From assembly GCF_015326965.1 (NCBI RefSeq), contig NZ_CP017659.1, positions 5,460,001 to 5,524,000 of the forward strand: DNA of 64,000 nt. The letters run 5' to 3'. Source of the stretch: Paenibacillus sp. JZ16. Its GTDB lineage: Bacteria; Bacillota; Bacilli; Paenibacillales; Paenibacillaceae. The position numbers were made by a program, and so were the translations under genes. Shown here in pieces: positions 36,110 through 46,976 of this stretch (its first letter is position 1; every line of letters starts with the position of its first letter). The notes beneath the pieces were generated by a model. That model saw nothing but the letters and a program-made list of their open reading frames with translations. It had not been told where the DNA came from and did no database searches.

Positions 36110-36158
36110 CAGCAGCAGCCATTATATTGTCGAATTTCGAAGAAAGCGGGGGTAACTC

Positions 36159-36644
36159 ATGACAGCACAAGTAGGAGTCATTATGGGAAGCCAATCAGAT
36201 TGGGATACGATGTCCCATGCATGCCAGGTGCTAGACGAGCTTGAAATTCCTTATGAGAAAAAAGTCGTATCCGCTCACCGGACGCCGGACTTGATGTTCC
36301 GGTATGCCGAGGAAGCGGAGGGCCGAGGACTTCGCGTCATTATCGCCGGAGCCGGCGGGGCCGCTCACCTGCCCGGAATGGTCGCTTCGAAGACGGTATT
36401 GCCGGTTATCGGCGTTCCGGTTAAATCGAAAGCGCTGAAGGGGCTGGATTCATTGTTGTCGATCGTGCAGATGCCGGGCGGCATTCCGGTAGCAACCGTA
36501 GCGATCGGTAAAGCGGGAGCAACCAACGCCGGATTGCTCGCCGCCCAGATTTTAGGCACTTCGGATGCAGGGATTCAGGAAAGAGTGCAAGCGCGCCGGG
36601 ACCGTATCCGTGACGAAGTGCTGGAAAGCAGCGATAACCTATGA
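36159..36644 (+). CDS. purE: N5-carboxyaminoimidazole ribonucleotide mutase
   Basis: 161 aa class I PurE. Conserved GSQSDWDTM (about residues 9-17), SAHRTPD (catalytic His, about 41-47) and [11 protein letters not shown]. Converts N5-CAIR to CAIR in IMP synthesis. First gene of the operon; ATG behind GCGGGGGTAACTC. Its stop overlaps the purK start (ATGATG). Confidence 0.97.
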   Translation: MTAQVGVIMGSQSDWDTMSHACQVLDELEIPYEKKVVSAHRTPDLMFRYAEEAEGRGLRVIIAGAGGAAHLPGMVASKTVLPVIGVPVKSKALKGLDSLLSIVQMPGGIPVATVAIGKAGATNAGLLAAQILGTSDAGIQERVQARRDRIRDEVLESSDNL

Positions 36645-37828
36645 TGGAGAACGGAGCACAGCAGACGAAGGTCTCTAGCAAAAAGCTACTGCCAGGTTCC
36701 GTCATTGGTGTACTTGGCGGGGGACAACTCGGACGGATGATTGCGCTGGACGGGATCCGGATGGGATATTCGTTCGTCACCCTTGATCCGACGCCGAACT
36801 CCCCGCTTGGCCAGATGGCTGAGCAGGTTACGGCCCGGTATGACGACGTCGAGGCTGCCCGGCAGCTCGCCGTCAAAGCGGACGTCATTACGTACGAATT
36901 CGAAAATGTCGATGCAGGCGTCGCCCAGCTTCTGGAGGAACAGTCTTATGTCCCCCAGGGAAGCAAGCTGCTGTATACCACGCAGCACCGCTTGCGCGAG
37001 AAGGCCGCAATTGAAGCGGCCGGCGTACCGGTTGCGCCGTATCGTGAAATAACAAGCTTGGAAGATTTACAGTCCGCCGCCTCTGAACTTGGACTTCCGT
37101 GCGTGCTTAAGACCGCCATGGGGGGTTATGATGGTAAAGGGCAAGCGGTTCTCCGCAGCGAAGATGAGCTGGAATCAGCTTACAAAGAGCTGGCTGCCAG
37201 CGGGACGGAGCTGGTGTTGGAGAAGTTCGTGAAGTTCGCGTGCGAGATCTCCGTGATCGCGGCGCGTACGCCCAGCGGCATCGTGAAGAGCTTTCCCCCG
37301 GCTGAGAACGTGCATGTCAACAATATTTTGCACTTGTCGATTGTGCCTGCTCGCGTGACAAGCGAAGTACAGCGCAAAGCATGTCAGCTCGCGGAACGCG
37401 TAGCTGAAGGCATGGGAGCTGTCGGCCTGCTGGCTGTCGAGATGTTTGTGACCGAGGATGGGGAGCTGTACGTGAATGAGCTTGCACCTCGTCCGCATAA
37501 CTCGGGTCACTACACGATGGAGGCATGCTCAACCTCTCAATTCGAGCAGCATGTAAGAGCGATCTGCGATCTGCCGCTCGGGGACACAACGCTGCTGAGC
37601 CCGGTCGTCATGGTGAACCTCCTGGGACAGCATCTGGAGGAAGCGGTATGGCGCTTTGGAGAGCACGACGCGCTTGCAGAGTCTCTCGGCGTTGTGCCTA
37701 AGCTTCATCTATACGGCAAGAGCGAATCGAAGCTTAACCGCAAGATGGGACATATCAACCTCTTGTGCGGGGATGTCGATGACGCGCTCGAATGGGTAGA
37801 GAAAACTAATATTTGGAGGCAGGATTAA
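36641..37828 (+). CDS. purK: N5-carboxyaminoimidazole ribonucleotide synthase
   Basis: 395 aa ATP-grasp enzyme. N-terminal [11 protein letters not shown], central ATP-grasp ([29 protein letters not shown]) and metal-site region [20 protein letters not shown]. Makes N5-CAIR from AIR, bicarbonate and ATP, feeding PurE. Start at 36641 or the next ATG at 36644; translationally coupled to purE. Confidence 0.97.
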   Translation: MMENGAQQTKVSSKKLLPGSVIGVLGGGQLGRMIALDGIRMGYSFVTLDPTPNSPLGQMAEQVTARYDDVEAARQLAVKADVITYEFENVDAGVAQLLEEQSYVPQGSKLLYTTQHRLREKAAIEAAGVPVAPYREITSLEDLQSAASELGLPCVLKTAMGGYDGKGQAVLRSEDELESAYKELAASGTELVLEKFVKFACEISVIAARTPSGIVKSFPPAENVHVNNILHLSIVPARVTSEVQRKACQLAERVAEGMGAVGLLAVEMFVTEDGELYVNELAPRPHNSGHYTMEACSTSQFEQHVRAICDLPLGDTTLLSPVVMVNLLGQHLEEAVWRFGEHDALAESLGVVPKLHLYGKSESKLNRKMGHINLLCGDVDDALEWVEKTNIWRQD

Positions 37829-37831
37829 ACG

Positions 37832-39127
37832 ATGATTGAACGTTACAGCAGACCGGAAATGCGGGCGATTTGGACCGAGGAGAACAAATTCAGAGCATGG
37901 CTGGAAGTGGAATTGTGCGCATGCGAGGCATGGGCGGATCTCGGCGTCATTCCGAAGGAAGATACCGTTAAGCTTCGCCAGAATGCAACCTTTAATATGG
38001 ATCGGATTTATGAAATCGAACAGGAAACCCGCCATGATGTCATCGCCTTTACACGCGCGGTTTCGGAAAGCCTTGGCGAGGAGCGCAAATGGGTTCACTA
38101 CGGTTTGACTTCGACGGATGTGGTGGATACCGCGATGGGATATCTGCTCAAGCAAGCCAACGATATTTTGGAGCAGGACATCCTGCGCTTTATCGGTATT
38201 TTGAAAGAGAAGGCACTGGCTTACAAGCATACCCCGATGATGGGCAGAACGCATGGGGTGCATGCAGAACCGACAACCTTCGGTTTGAAAATGGCGCTGT
38301 GGCATGAAGAAATGATCCGTAACCTGGAGCGCTTCCGCCATGCGGCCGACGGCGTGCAGTACGGCAAAATTTCCGGAGCCGTTGGAACGTATGCCAACAT
38401 CGATCCTTCGGTTGAAGAATTCGTCTGCCGCAAGCTTGGCACGAAGCCGGCGCCGATCTCGACCCAGACGCTGCAGCGTGACCGTCATGCGGAATACATG
38501 GCAACACTTGCGCTCATCGCGACTTCGCTCGAGAAGTTCGCTACCGAAGTCCGCGCACTCCAGAAGAGTGAGGTTCGCGAGGTCGAAGAGGCATTCGCCA
38601 AAGGACAAAAAGGTTCCTCCGCGATGCCGCATAAACGGAATCCGATCGGTTCGGAGAACATCTCGGGTCTTGCGCGCGTCATTCGCGGCCACATGGTTTC
38701 GGCTTACGAGAACGTGTCGCTCTGGCATGAGCGGGATATTTCCCACTCCTCGGTAGAACGTATCATCCTGCCGGACGCTACGATGCTGCTGAACTACATG
38801 CTGAACCGCTTCGGCAACATCGTGAAGAACCTGACCGTCTTCCCGGAGAACATGAAGCGCAACATGGCTCGCACGTTCGGCGTTCCTTTCTCGGGCCGGA
38901 TCATGACGAAGCTGATCGACAAGGGCTTCAGCCGCGAGCAAGCGTACGATACCGTTCAGCCTCGGGCCATGCAGGCATGGGAAGAGCAGCGTCAATTCCG
39001 CGAGATCGTGGAATCCACGCCTGAGATCACCGAGGTGCTCAGCGCTGAGGAGATCGAAGATGCATTTAATCCAAGCTGGCACCTGAAGCATGTGGATACG
39101 ATTTTTGCCAAGCTGGGATTGGAATAG
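37832..39127 (+). CDS. purB: Adenylosuccinate lyase
   Basis: 431 aa fumarase/aspartase superfamily. [13 protein letters not shown] (about residues 87-99), [14 protein letters not shown] (catalytic His) and signature [11 protein letters not shown] in the mobile loop (about residues 262-272). Cleaves SAICAR to AICAR and adenylosuccinate to AMP. Follows purK by 3 nt with its own AGGCAGG site; a 303-bp gap with a structured repeat separates it from purC. Confidence 0.97.
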   Translation: MIERYSRPEMRAIWTEENKFRAWLEVELCACEAWADLGVIPKEDTVKLRQNATFNMDRIYEIEQETRHDVIAFTRAVSESLGEERKWVHYGLTSTDVVDTAMGYLLKQANDILEQDILRFIGILKEKALAYKHTPMMGRTHGVHAEPTTFGLKMALWHEEMIRNLERFRHAADGVQYGKISGAVGTYANIDPSVEEFVCRKLGTKPAPISTQTLQRDRHAEYMATLALIATSLEKFATEVRALQKSEVREVEEAFAKGQKGSSAMPHKRNPIGSENISGLARVIRGHMVSAYENVSLWHERDISHSSVERIILPDATMLLNYMLNRFGNIVKNLTVFPENMKRNMARTFGVPFSGRIMTKLIDKGFSREQAYDTVQPRAMQAWEEQRQFREIVESTPEITEVLSAEEIEDAFNPSWHLKHVDTIFAKLGLE

Positions 39128-39430
39128 TTAAGAAATTTGTATTAATCGCCTGAAGGCTCTGTGAAGTTGAGAATCACTACAACGGAGAAGGCGGAATTGT
39201 TTTGGAGAAGCGCGAGAGGTCCCCTTTGCCCCCGGATTTAAACAAAATTAATAAAATTCATAATAAATCTGGGGGCAACAGGGATCGGAAAAACAATCCG
39301 CATTCGTAGTGATGAGTAAGCTGAAAATCTTTAACATGCTACTGAGCATTCTATTTTTCATCCGTCAGAAATATAGGGAGCGACGGTTACTCATGCGTGA
39401 GCCACGCGTCGCCCCAAGGGGGAGGAACAC
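39128..39430 (+). other. purB-purC intercistronic region
   Basis: 303 bp inside the operon with no gene. It carries structured repeat copy 3 (39173-39313) and, just before purC, a hairpin with arms GGGAGCGACG (39376-39385) and CGTCGCCCC (39407-39414-ish) around CTCATGCGTGAG, directly upstream of the GGGGGAGG ribosome binding site. Confidence 0.8.
39173..39313 (+). repeat. Structured hairpin repeat, copy 3 (inside the purine operon)
   Basis: Longest copy. Arms from outside in: ATCACTAC/GTAGTGAT, GCGGAATTGTTTT/AAAACAATCCGC (one bulged A), GGTCCCCTTTG/CAACAGGGATC, CCCCCGGATTTA/TAAATCTGGGGG. Unpaired 5' strand GGAGAAGCGCGAGA. In the third helix a C-G pair replaces the G-C of copies 1 and 2. Confidence 0.82.
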
Positions 39431-40321
39431 ATGACATTAACGGCATTATCGACCGCCACTCATCTGGTCAACGTACCGCTGCTGTATAAGGGCAAGGTTC
39501 GTGAATTGTACGACCTGGGCGAGCACGTACTCATTGTAGTAACCGACCGTATTTCCGCTTTTGACTATGTGCTGGAGCCGCCCGTGCCGGCCAAAGGAAC
39601 CGTGCTGAACAAGCTGAGCGCCTTCTGGTTTGAACAAACGGCGCAGCTCATCAGCAATCATGTCGTGCATACAGACGTGAACCTCCTGGGCGATGCCGTC
39701 AAGGATAAGGAGCTGCTGGATGGACGAATCATGGTGTGCCGGAGGGCCGAACGCATCGATATCGAATGCGTGGTGCGCGGGTACATTACCGGCGGAGGCT
39801 GGAGGCAGTATCAGTCCTCTGGCGAGGTTAACGGCATGAAGCTGCCGGAGGGTCTGCGCAAGAATGAGGCTTTTCCCGAGCCGATCTTCACGCCGGCGGC
39901 GAAGAACGATGTCGGTCATGACGAGGACATCCCGCTATCGCGCATGAAGGAGCTTGTCGGCGAGGAGCTGGCGCTGCAGCTGCAGAACAAAAGCCTGATG
40001 CTGTACAAGTTCGCCCGCGATTATTGCAGCAAGCACGGCATTATTTTGGCCGATTGCAAGTTTGAGTTCGGTTTAATCGATGGAGAGATCATTCTGATCG
40101 ATGAGATTTTCACGCCGGATTCCTCCCGTTTCTGGGATGAGAAGAATTACGCGCTAGACATTGAGATTGACAGTATGGATAAGGAGCCCGTCCGCACGTA
40201 TCTCGCTTCGTCCGATTGGGATAAGAACAGTGAGCCGGATCCCCTGCCACAGGCCGTGGTAGAGGAGACGACGCGCCGCTATACCGATATTTACAGTCGA
40301 ATCACGGGTGCAAGCCTGTAA
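39431..40321 (+). CDS. purC: Phosphoribosylaminoimidazole-succinocarboxamide synthase
   Basis: 296 aa, SAICAR synthetase. N-terminal YKGKVRELYDLGEHVLIV, TDRISAFDYVLEPPVPAKG (about residues 37-55), VVRGYITGGGW and ILIDEIFTPDSSRFW. Condenses CAIR with aspartate. ATG preceded by GGGGGAGGAACAC, under a local hairpin that might modulate access. Somewhat longer at the C-terminus than the ~240-aa Bacillus enzymes, resembling the longer subgroup. Confidence 0.96.
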   Translation: MTLTALSTATHLVNVPLLYKGKVRELYDLGEHVLIVVTDRISAFDYVLEPPVPAKGTVLNKLSAFWFEQTAQLISNHVVHTDVNLLGDAVKDKELLDGRIMVCRRAERIDIECVVRGYITGGGWRQYQSSGEVNGMKLPEGLRKNEAFPEPIFTPAAKNDVGHDEDIPLSRMKELVGEELALQLQNKSLMLYKFARDYCSKHGIILADCKFEFGLIDGEIILIDEIFTPDSSRFWDEKNYALDIEIDSMDKEPVRTYLASSDWDKNSEPDPLPQAVVEETTRRYTDIYSRITGASL

Positions 40322-40371
40322 AGCTTTTATAAACCATTTCATTCATATATACCGAGGAGGAACAGGATACA

Positions 40372-40617
40372 ATGTTGAAAGCAAAGGTTTACGTCACGAT
40401 TAAGCAGAGCGTATTGGACCCTCAAGGGGTAGCGGTGCAAGGTGCACTACATTCGATAGGGTACAAGGAAGTGGAAAGCCTGCGGATCGGTAAATATATG
40501 GAACTTGAGCTGGGTACGGACAACCGTGAGGAAGCCGAGCTGCGAGTAAAAGAAATGTGCGAGAAGCTTTTGGCCAATACGGTGGTTGAGAACTACCGTT
40601 ATGAATTGGAGGGCTAA
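40372..40617 (+). CDS. purS: FGAR amidotransferase subunit PurS
   Basis: 81 aa, full length for the family. Begins [19 protein letters not shown] and contains [20 protein letters not shown]. Bridges PurQ and PurL in the FGAM synthase complex. ATG behind GAGGAGGAACAGG. Ends 4 nt before purQ. Confidence 0.96.
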   Translation: MLKAKVYVTIKQSVLDPQGVAVQGALHSIGYKEVESLRIGKYMELELGTDNREEAELRVKEMCEKLLANTVVENYRYELEG

Positions 40618-40621
40618 ACCA

Positions 40622-41311
40622 ATGAGATTTGCAGTGCTGGTCTTTCCTGGTTCCAATTGTGATATTGACTGTTATAAGGCGGTAGAAGAGACGATTGGTC
40701 AGCCGGTGGATTATGTGTGGCATACGGCTACGGACCTTTCTCCATATGATTGCATTTTGGTACCCGGCGGATTCTCTTATGGAGATTATCTCCGGTGTGG
40801 TGCGATTTCCCGATTCGCCCCGGTTATGAGCGAAGTGGCGAAGGCGGCGGAAGAGGGCAAGTATATTCTTGGCATCTGCAACGGATTCCAGATTTTGACG
40901 GAAGCCGGACTCCTTCCCGGAGCTCTGCGCCGCAACGATTCGATGAAATTCCGCTGTCATGACACGGTGCTCAAAGTGAACAATAATACAACGCCGTTTA
41001 CGCGCGATTACGCGGAGGGGCAAGAGATTGTCATTCCGATCGCGCATGGCGAGGGCAATTATTACTGTGATGAAGAAACACTTCAAATGCTCCGGGACAA
41101 CCGGCAAATCGTATTTACGTATCAAAACAATCCGAACGGCTCGATCGAGGATATCGCAGGCATCTGCAACGAGCGGGGCAACGTAATCGGCATGATGCCG
41201 CATCCGGAGCGCGCGGTCAGCAGCCTGCTCGGCTCGGATGACGGTAAAGCAATGTTTACATCCATATTACAGGCATGGAGGGATACTCATGGCGCAGCAA
41301 ACGTCCGTTAA
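40622..41311 (+). CDS. purQ: FGAM synthase glutaminase subunit PurQ
   Basis: 229 aa from the ATG at 40622 (TTGGAGGGC upstream); begins [16 protein letters not shown]. Class I glutamine amidotransferase: nucleophile Cys in GICNGFQIL (about residue 86) and His/Glu of the triad in MMPHPERAV. Supplies ammonia to PurL. Overlaps purL by 23 bp. Confidence 0.97.
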   Translation: MRFAVLVFPGSNCDIDCYKAVEETIGQPVDYVWHTATDLSPYDCILVPGGFSYGDYLRCGAISRFAPVMSEVAKAAEEGKYILGICNGFQILTEAGLLPGALRRNDSMKFRCHDTVLKVNNNTTPFTRDYAEGQEIVIPIAHGEGNYYCDEETLQMLRDNRQIVFTYQNNPNGSIEDIAGICNERGNVIGMMPHPERAVSSLLGSDDGKAMFTSILQAWRDTHGAANVR

Positions 41312-43532
41312 GGAACCGACAGCAGAACAGATCGCAGAGCATCAGATTTACAAGCAAATGGGAGTTTCGGACAGCGAGTATGAGCTGATCTGTTCCTTCA
41401 TGGGACGCAAGCCGAATTACACAGAAATCGGCGTATTCAGTGTCATGTGGTCCGAGCATTGCGCCTACAAAAATTCCAAGCCGCTGCTTCGTCGTTTCCC
41501 GACAAGCGGCCCGCGCGTCCTAATGGGACCGGGCGAGGGCGCCGGGATCGTTGATATCGGCGACAACCAAGCGGTTGTATTCAAAATCGAAAGCCATAAC
41601 CATCCGTCCGCTGTAGAGCCTTATCAAGGCGCAGCCACGGGCGTTGGCGGCATTATCCGCGATATTTTCTCCATGGGGGCAAGACCGGTAGCGATTCTTA
41701 ACTCGCTTCGTTTCGGCAAGCTGGAGAGCGATCGCGTTAAATATTTGTTTGAGCACGTGGTATCCGGCATTGCCGGTTACGGCAACTGCATCGGGATCCC
41801 GACGGTAGGCGGCGAGGTTGTATTCGACGAAAGTTATGAAGGCAATCCGCTGGTCAATGCGATGTGCGTCGGCGTTATCGACCATGATAAGATTCAGCGC
41901 GGCGTTGCAAAAGGGGTAGGCAATCCGGTCTTTTATGTCGGGCCTCCAACTGGCCGCGATGGCATCCACGGCGCAACCTTCGCTTCCGTTGAGCTGACGG
42001 AGGAATCCGAAGCGAACCGCACGGCCGTTCAGGTCGGCGATCCGTTCATGGAGAAACTCGTGATGGAGTCCTGCCTCGAGCTGATTGATTCCGGCATCGT
42101 GCTGGGCATTCAGGATATGGGCGCGGCTGGATTGACTTGCTCCAGCGCGGAAATGGCAAGTAAAGCAGGCAACGGTCTTGAGCTGTACCTGGACCAAGTG
42201 CCTCAGCGCGAAGAAGGCATGACGCCTTATGAAATGATGCTGTCGGAGTCCCAGGAACGGATGCTGTTCGTGGTTGAGCCGAAGCATGAGGAGCAAGCCC
42301 GAGAAATCTTCGAACGCTGGGGCGTTATCTGCGCCAAAGTCGGCAAAGTGACGGACGATGGCCGCCTGAAGCTGATCCACCACGGTGAGGTGGTAGGCGA
42401 CATGCCGGTTAAAGCGCTCGTAGACGAATGCCCGATCTATAACAAACCATCCCAAGAACCGGCTTACTACCAAGAGCAGGCTGCGGTGGATACGCTTCGT
42501 TATGAAGAAGTGAAGGATTTGGGCGGTGCCCTCAAGAAGGTGCTCGGTTCGCCAAGCCTTGCAAGCAAAGCATGGGTATACAACCAATACGATTATATGG
42601 TTCGCACCAGCACGGCCGTTCGTCCGGGTTCGGATGCTGCTGTCGTAACGGTGCCGGGAACGCGCAAAGCCCTGGCGATGACAACGGACTGTAACGGACG
42701 TTACGTCTACCTCGACCCTGAGCTTGGCGGCAGAATCGCGGTCAGCGAAGCAGCGCGCAATATCGTGTGCTCCGGCGCCGAGCCGCTGGCGATTACGGAT
42801 AACCTGAACTTCGGAAGCCCGGAGAAGCCGGAAATTTTCTGGCAGATGGAAAAAGCCGTGGACGGCATGGCGGAAGCTTGTCGTGAGCTTGAAACGCCGG
42901 TCATCGGCGGAAATGTGAGTCTCTACAACGAGAATGCCAAAGGCGCGATTTATCCGACGCCGGTTGTCGGCATGGTCGGCCTGATCCATGATACGGATCA
43001 TATTACGACACAAGGCTTCAAGGCGGAAGGCGATGCCATCTACGTTCTGGGTGATACCCGTGCGGAACTGGGCGGCAGCGAGTTCCAAGCGATCATGCAT
43101 GGAGTATCGGAAGGCAGACCGCCGGAACTGAACCTGGATACCGAGAAGAAATTGCTCGGCGGCGTACTGAAGGCCATCCAATCCGGTCTGGTACAATCCG
43201 CGCATGATATGTCGGAGGGGGGACTTGCAGCCGCGCTGGCGGAGAGCTGCATCAGCGGCAACGTTGGGGCGAGCGTGCAATGGTCAACCGATCTGCGTAA
43301 CGACGTAGCGCTCTTTAGCGAGAGCCAATCCCGGATCGTGCTGTCGGTGTCTCCTGATCATAAGAACGCGCTGGAGAAGCTCCTGCAAGAAGCGGACGTT
43401 CCATTTACCGCGCTTGGCGTAGTCGGCGGGAATAAGCTTAGCATTAACATTAACGGTGCTTCTGCGCTGGAAGAATCCGTGGAGGCTTTGAAATCCGTCT
43501 GGGAGGATGCCATTCCATGTCTCATGAACTGA
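41289..43532 (+). CDS. purL: FGAM synthase large subunit PurL
   Basis: 747 aa from the ATG at 41289 (TGGAGGG upstream), the short PurL form that works with PurS and PurQ. Conserved [12 protein letters not shown] (about residues 54-65), [30 protein letters not shown] and [12 protein letters not shown]. Uses ATP and ammonia to convert FGAR to FGAM. Overlaps purF by 16 bp. Confidence 0.97.
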   Translation: MAQQTSVKEPTAEQIAEHQIYKQMGVSDSEYELICSFMGRKPNYTEIGVFSVMWSEHCAYKNSKPLLRRFPTSGPRVLMGPGEGAGIVDIGDNQAVVFKIESHNHPSAVEPYQGAATGVGGIIRDIFSMGARPVAILNSLRFGKLESDRVKYLFEHVVSGIAGYGNCIGIPTVGGEVVFDESYEGNPLVNAMCVGVIDHDKIQRGVAKGVGNPVFYVGPPTGRDGIHGATFASVELTEESEANRTAVQVGDPFMEKLVMESCLELIDSGIVLGIQDMGAAGLTCSSAEMASKAGNGLELYLDQVPQREEGMTPYEMMLSESQERMLFVVEPKHEEQAREIFERWGVICAKVGKVTDDGRLKLIHHGEVVGDMPVKALVDECPIYNKPSQEPAYYQEQAAVDTLRYEEVKDLGGALKKVLGSPSLASKAWVYNQYDYMVRTSTAVRPGSDAAVVTVPGTRKALAMTTDCNGRYVYLDPELGGRIAVSEAARNIVCSGAEPLAITDNLNFGSPEKPEIFWQMEKAVDGMAEACRELETPVIGGNVSLYNENAKGAIYPTPVVGMVGLIHDTDHITTQGFKAEGDAIYVLGDTRAELGGSEFQAIMHGVSEGRPPELNLDTEKKLLGGVLKAIQSGLVQSAHDMSEGGLAAALAESCISGNVGASVQWSTDLRNDVALFSESQSRIVLSVSPDHKNALEKLLQEADVPFTALGVVGGNKLSININGASALEESVEALKSVWEDAIPCLMN

Positions 43533-44995
43533 TACCCGAAGGACTGTGGACAGGGGATTACTACAATGAGGGAACAGGTCAGAGCGATATTTTTGATACA
43601 TTAAAAGAAGAGTGCGGCGTATTCGGGGTGTTTGGGCATCCCGATGCCGCCTCCCTTTCCTATTACGGGCTTCACGCCCTCCAGCACCGCGGCGAAGAAA
43701 GCGCAGGAATCTGCGTAGCCGACGGCGAGAATTTCAATTATCACCGCGGGATGGGACTTGTAAAAGAAGTGTTTGATAAAGACAAGCTGGAATCGCTGCA
43801 GGGCAGCATGTCGATCGGGCATGTCCGTTACTCGACCAGCGGGGACAGCAGACTGACGAATGCGCAGCCGCTCGTCTTTAAATATCGCGAGGGCAATCTG
43901 GCGATTGCTACGAACGGCAACATCGTCAACGAGCCGAAGCTTCGGCGCGAGCTGGAGATGGAGGGCTCCATATTCCAGACGACCAGCGATACGGAAGTCA
44001 TTGCGCATCTGATCGCGCGTTCGCCGAAGGATTTTGTCGAGGCTGCCAAGGATGCCTTGCAGCGCTTGGTGGGCGGGTTCGCCTTTCTGCTCATGACCAA
44101 TGACAAGCTGCTCGTCGCCTCGGACCCGAACGGACTCCGTCCGCTCACGATGGGTCGTCTGGGCGATGCGTATATCTTCACTTCGGAGACCTGCGCGCTT
44201 GAAGTCATCGGGGCGGAAGCGATCCGCGATGTTGCTCCCGGAGAGCTGCTGATTCTCGATCGGAACGGGCTTCGGGAAGAACGGTATACGGAAGCGGGAC
44301 GCAAAGCGTTGTGCGCGATGGAATATATTTATTTCTCCCGTCCGGACAGCGATCTGAACGGCTCCAATCTGCATTCGGCCCGTAAACGGATGGGCAGCAA
44401 GATGGCCCTGGAATCGTTCGTGGATGCCGATGTGGTTACAGGCGTACCGGATTCCAGCATCTCGGCCGCTATCGGTTATGCCGAGCAAACGGGCATTCCT
44501 TACGAGCTGGGATTGATCAAGAATAAATATACGGGCCGGACGTTCATTCAGCCGAGCCAGGAGCTGCGCGAACAGGGCGTGAAGATGAAGCTGAGCGCGG
44601 TACGGCGCGTGGTCGAAGGCAAACGGGTGGTCATGATCGATGACTCCATCGTACGGGGAACCACGTCCCGCCGGATCGTTAATTTGCTTCGCGAAGCGGG
44701 CGCGACCGAAGTGCATGTGCGGATTACGTCGCCGCCATTCAAGAACCCTTGCTTCTACGGCATCGATACGCCGGACCGCAGAGAGCTGATCGCTTCCGAG
44801 AAAAGCGTCGAGGAAATCTGCCGGGAGATCAACGCGGATTCCTTATCGTTCCTGAGCCCGGAGGGACTTATATCCGCCATTGGCGGTTATGATGAGCACA
44901 GCCCTAAAGGCGGCTTGTGCATGGCATGCTTTGATAATGATTACCCGACGCAGATTGATTTTAACGGGGAAGAGAAGATGGGCTGCAGCTGCTGA
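43517..44995 (+). CDS. purF: Amidophosphoribosyltransferase
   Basis: 492 aa. First committed step: PRPP plus glutamine to phosphoribosylamine. The Ntn nucleophile Cys is residue 33 ([13 protein letters not shown]), so a ~32-residue propeptide must be removed, longer than the 11 residues of the B. subtilis enzyme. PRPP-binding loop [14 protein letters not shown]. Cysteines for a 4Fe-4S cluster are seen in [23 protein letters not shown] and CMACF. Ends MGCSC. A 178-bp structured gap follows. Confidence 0.97.
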   Translation: MSHELIPEGLWTGDYYNEGTGQSDIFDTLKEECGVFGVFGHPDAASLSYYGLHALQHRGEESAGICVADGENFNYHRGMGLVKEVFDKDKLESLQGSMSIGHVRYSTSGDSRLTNAQPLVFKYREGNLAIATNGNIVNEPKLRRELEMEGSIFQTTSDTEVIAHLIARSPKDFVEAAKDALQRLVGGFAFLLMTNDKLLVASDPNGLRPLTMGRLGDAYIFTSETCALEVIGAEAIRDVAPGELLILDRNGLREERYTEAGRKALCAMEYIYFSRPDSDLNGSNLHSARKRMGSKMALESFVDADVVTGVPDSSISAAIGYAEQTGIPYELGLIKNKYTGRTFIQPSQELREQGVKMKLSAVRRVVEGKRVVMIDDSIVRGTTSRRIVNLLREAGATEVHVRITSPPFKNPCFYGIDTPDRRELIASEKSVEEICREINADSLSFLSPEGLISAIGGYDEHSPKGGLCMACFDNDYPTQIDFNGEEKMGCSC

Positions 44996-45043
44996 TTCTG
45001 CAGTGGACAGCCATTTTTTCTCGGATACACCCATTAAATGCGT

Positions 45044-45092
45044 GTTCAAAAAGGTCGGTTTTCAGCACCGAGAAGGTTGGTTTGAACAACCT
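45044..45092 (+). repeat. Overlapping alternative hairpins between purF and purM
   Basis: Hairpin A: GTTCAAA (45044-45050) with TTTGAAC (45081-45087), containing TCGGT/ACCGA. Hairpin B: AGGTTG (45074-45079) with CAACCT (45087-45092). The B arm lies inside A and both use base 45087, so the two cannot form together. Confidence 0.55.
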
Positions 45093-45173
45093 CTTTAAGC
45101 TGGTTATTGATTAAGCCCATAAATGATGTGTGAACAGATACTTTCGTCATAACGAAAAAGGAGTGTTGAGCGC

Positions 45174-46214
45174 GTGTCGGATACTTACAAACAAGCAGGC
45201 GTGGATATCGCTGCAGGCAATGAAGCGGTAGAGCGTATGAAAAAGCATGTCAAAACGACTTTCAGACCGGAAGTCATGACCGACCTCGGGGGTTTTGGCG
45301 CACTGTTCAAGCTGAATAAAGACCAATATGAAGAGCCGGTACTCGTCTCAGGCACGGATGGCGTCGGCACAAAGCTGAAGCTCGCATTCGCGATGGACCA
45401 ACATGATACCATCGGCATTGATGCGGTAGCGATGTGCGTGAACGATATTGTGGTGCAAGGCGCAGAACCGCTCTTTTTTCTCGACTATTTAGCTTGTGAT
45501 AAGGTCATTCCGTCCAAAATCGAATCCATTGTCAAAGGGATCGCCGACGGATGCAACCAAGCGGGATGTTCCCTGATCGGCGGGGAAACGGCAGAGATGC
45601 CGGGCATGTACAGTGAAGGCGAGTATGACATCGCGGGCTTCACCGTAGGCATTGTCGACAAAAGCAAAATGATCAACGGGTCGAATATCGCGGCAGGCGA
45701 CGCGGTGATTGGTCTAGCATCCAGCGGTGTGCACAGTAACGGCTTCTCGCTTGTTCGCAAGCTGCTTCTGGAGGACGCAGGCTACTCCCTGCAGCAAGAG
45801 CTTCCGGAACTGGGCGGACGTCTTGGCGACGTACTGCTCGCTCCGACCAAGATTTATGTGAAGCCGCTGCTCGGACTGTTGAAAGAGATCGAAGTAAAGG
45901 GTATGGCGCATATCACGGGCGGCGGATTCATCGAGAATATTCCGCGTATGCTGCCGGATGGCGTCAATGTCGACATCGAATACGGCTCTTGGCCGATTCT
46001 GCCGATCTTTAAGCTAATGCAGGAAAAAGGCAGCATTTCGAACAAGGATATGTTTACGACATTTAATATGGGAATCGGCATGGTGCTTGTCGTCAAAGAA
46101 CAGGATGCAGACGGAGTGCTTCAATACCTCCGCTCCGCAGGCGAAGAGGCTTATGTGATCGGCCGGGTCACCGAAGGCGAGCGCATCGTAACCTTTACGG
46201 GAGCTGAGGTGTAA
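45174..46214 (+). CDS. purM: Phosphoribosylformylglycinamidine cyclo-ligase
   Basis: 346 aa, AIR synthetase. GTG start at 45174 behind AAAAAGGAGTG. Conserved [15 protein letters not shown] (about residues 60-74), [36 protein letters not shown] and [15 protein letters not shown]. Closes FGAM to AIR. Its TAA overlaps the purN ATG (TAATG). Confidence 0.97.
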   Translation: MSDTYKQAGVDIAAGNEAVERMKKHVKTTFRPEVMTDLGGFGALFKLNKDQYEEPVLVSGTDGVGTKLKLAFAMDQHDTIGIDAVAMCVNDIVVQGAEPLFFLDYLACDKVIPSKIESIVKGIADGCNQAGCSLIGGETAEMPGMYSEGEYDIAGFTVGIVDKSKMINGSNIAAGDAVIGLASSGVHSNGFSLVRKLLLEDAGYSLQQELPELGGRLGDVLLAPTKIYVKPLLGLLKEIEVKGMAHITGGGFIENIPRMLPDGVNVDIEYGSWPILPIFKLMQEKGSISNKDMFTTFNMGIGMVLVVKEQDADGVLQYLRSAGEEAYVIGRVTEGERIVTFTGAEV

Positions 46215-46825
46215 TGATGCCGTTTCGGATTGCGGTTTTCGCTTCCGGCAGGGGCAGTAACTTTCAGGCTTTGGTAGATACGCAGCACAGGGGGGCCCTG
46301 GGCGGCGTGATCAGCATCCTGGTATGCGATAAGCCACAGGCTCCCGTCGTGGAGCTGGCTCAAGCGGCGAATGTGGATGTATTCGCCTTTCAGCCGAAGG
46401 ATTATGCCTCGAAGGAAGATTACGAACGTGAAATTGCGGTAGAACTTCAGCAGCGCGGTGTCGAATTGATTGTTCTTGCAGGATATATGCGGTTATTGAG
46501 TCCGTCCTTTGTCGAGTTCTATAGCGGCCGGATCATCAACATTCATCCATCGCTGCTGCCTGCTTTTCCAGGAAAAGACGCGATTGGCCAAGCGCTGGAC
46601 TATGGTGTGAAGATGACTGGTGTCACGGTTCACTTTGTGGATGGCGGCATGGATACCGGACCTGTTATTGCTCAAAAAGCCGTAGAGATCAAGGAAGGCG
46701 AAACGGCAGAAGTGCTGGCAGAACGCATTCATGCCGTGGAGCAGAAGTTATACTCTGAAGTCGTTTCCTGGTTCGCCCAGGGGCGAATTTCGCTGAACGG
46801 GCGGAATGTGACGATTACCGAATAG
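46214..46825 (+). CDS. purN: Phosphoribosylglycinamide formyltransferase
   Basis: 203 aa GAR transformylase. N-terminal IAVFASGRGSNFQAL; catalytic Asn/His in IINIHPSLLPAFPG (about residue 107) and Asp in HFVDGGMDTGPVI (about 145). Uses 10-formyl-THF. Start overlaps the purM stop. Confidence 0.97.
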   Translation: MMPFRIAVFASGRGSNFQALVDTQHRGALGGVISILVCDKPQAPVVELAQAANVDVFAFQPKDYASKEDYEREIAVELQQRGVELIVLAGYMRLLSPSFVEFYSGRIINIHPSLLPAFPGKDAIGQALDYGVKMTGVTVHFVDGGMDTGPVIAQKAVEIKEGETAEVLAERIHAVEQKLYSEVVSWFAQGRISLNGRNVTITE

Positions 46826-46976
46826 GCTTTTGTAATAAAAGCGGACAAGGTCTTTCGGTGAATCGACATGTTCGATATTTCTCGGGAAATAATTTGCAAT
46901 TATGGATCTTCGACAGCATCTACGGAATCAAGACAGGCTTACTTAGTTAATTTCATTCATAATAGGGGGTATGAAC

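Larger units (their letters stand above)
35295..36158. other. Long intergenic/leader region before the purine operon
   Basis: 864 bp. 35295-35520 shows nothing recognisable. Then come structured repeat copy 2 (35527-35636), the PurBox pair (35749-35790), the pur promoter (35796-35825), the guanine riboswitch (35880-35950) and its terminator (36062-36109). Short ORFs here are overlapped by these elements and not supported. Confidence 0.85.

Noticed and set aside
35863..36162. 99-codon ORF across the purine leader
   Set aside because: Entirely overlapped by the riboswitch aptamer and its terminator; not a plausible coding region.
37709..39091. 460-codon minus-strand ORF opposite purB
   Set aside because: Antisense shadow of a fully conserved adenylosuccinate lyase.
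41520..43280. 586-codon minus-strand ORF opposite purL
   Set aside because: Long only because of purL codon bias; no recognisable domain or start site.
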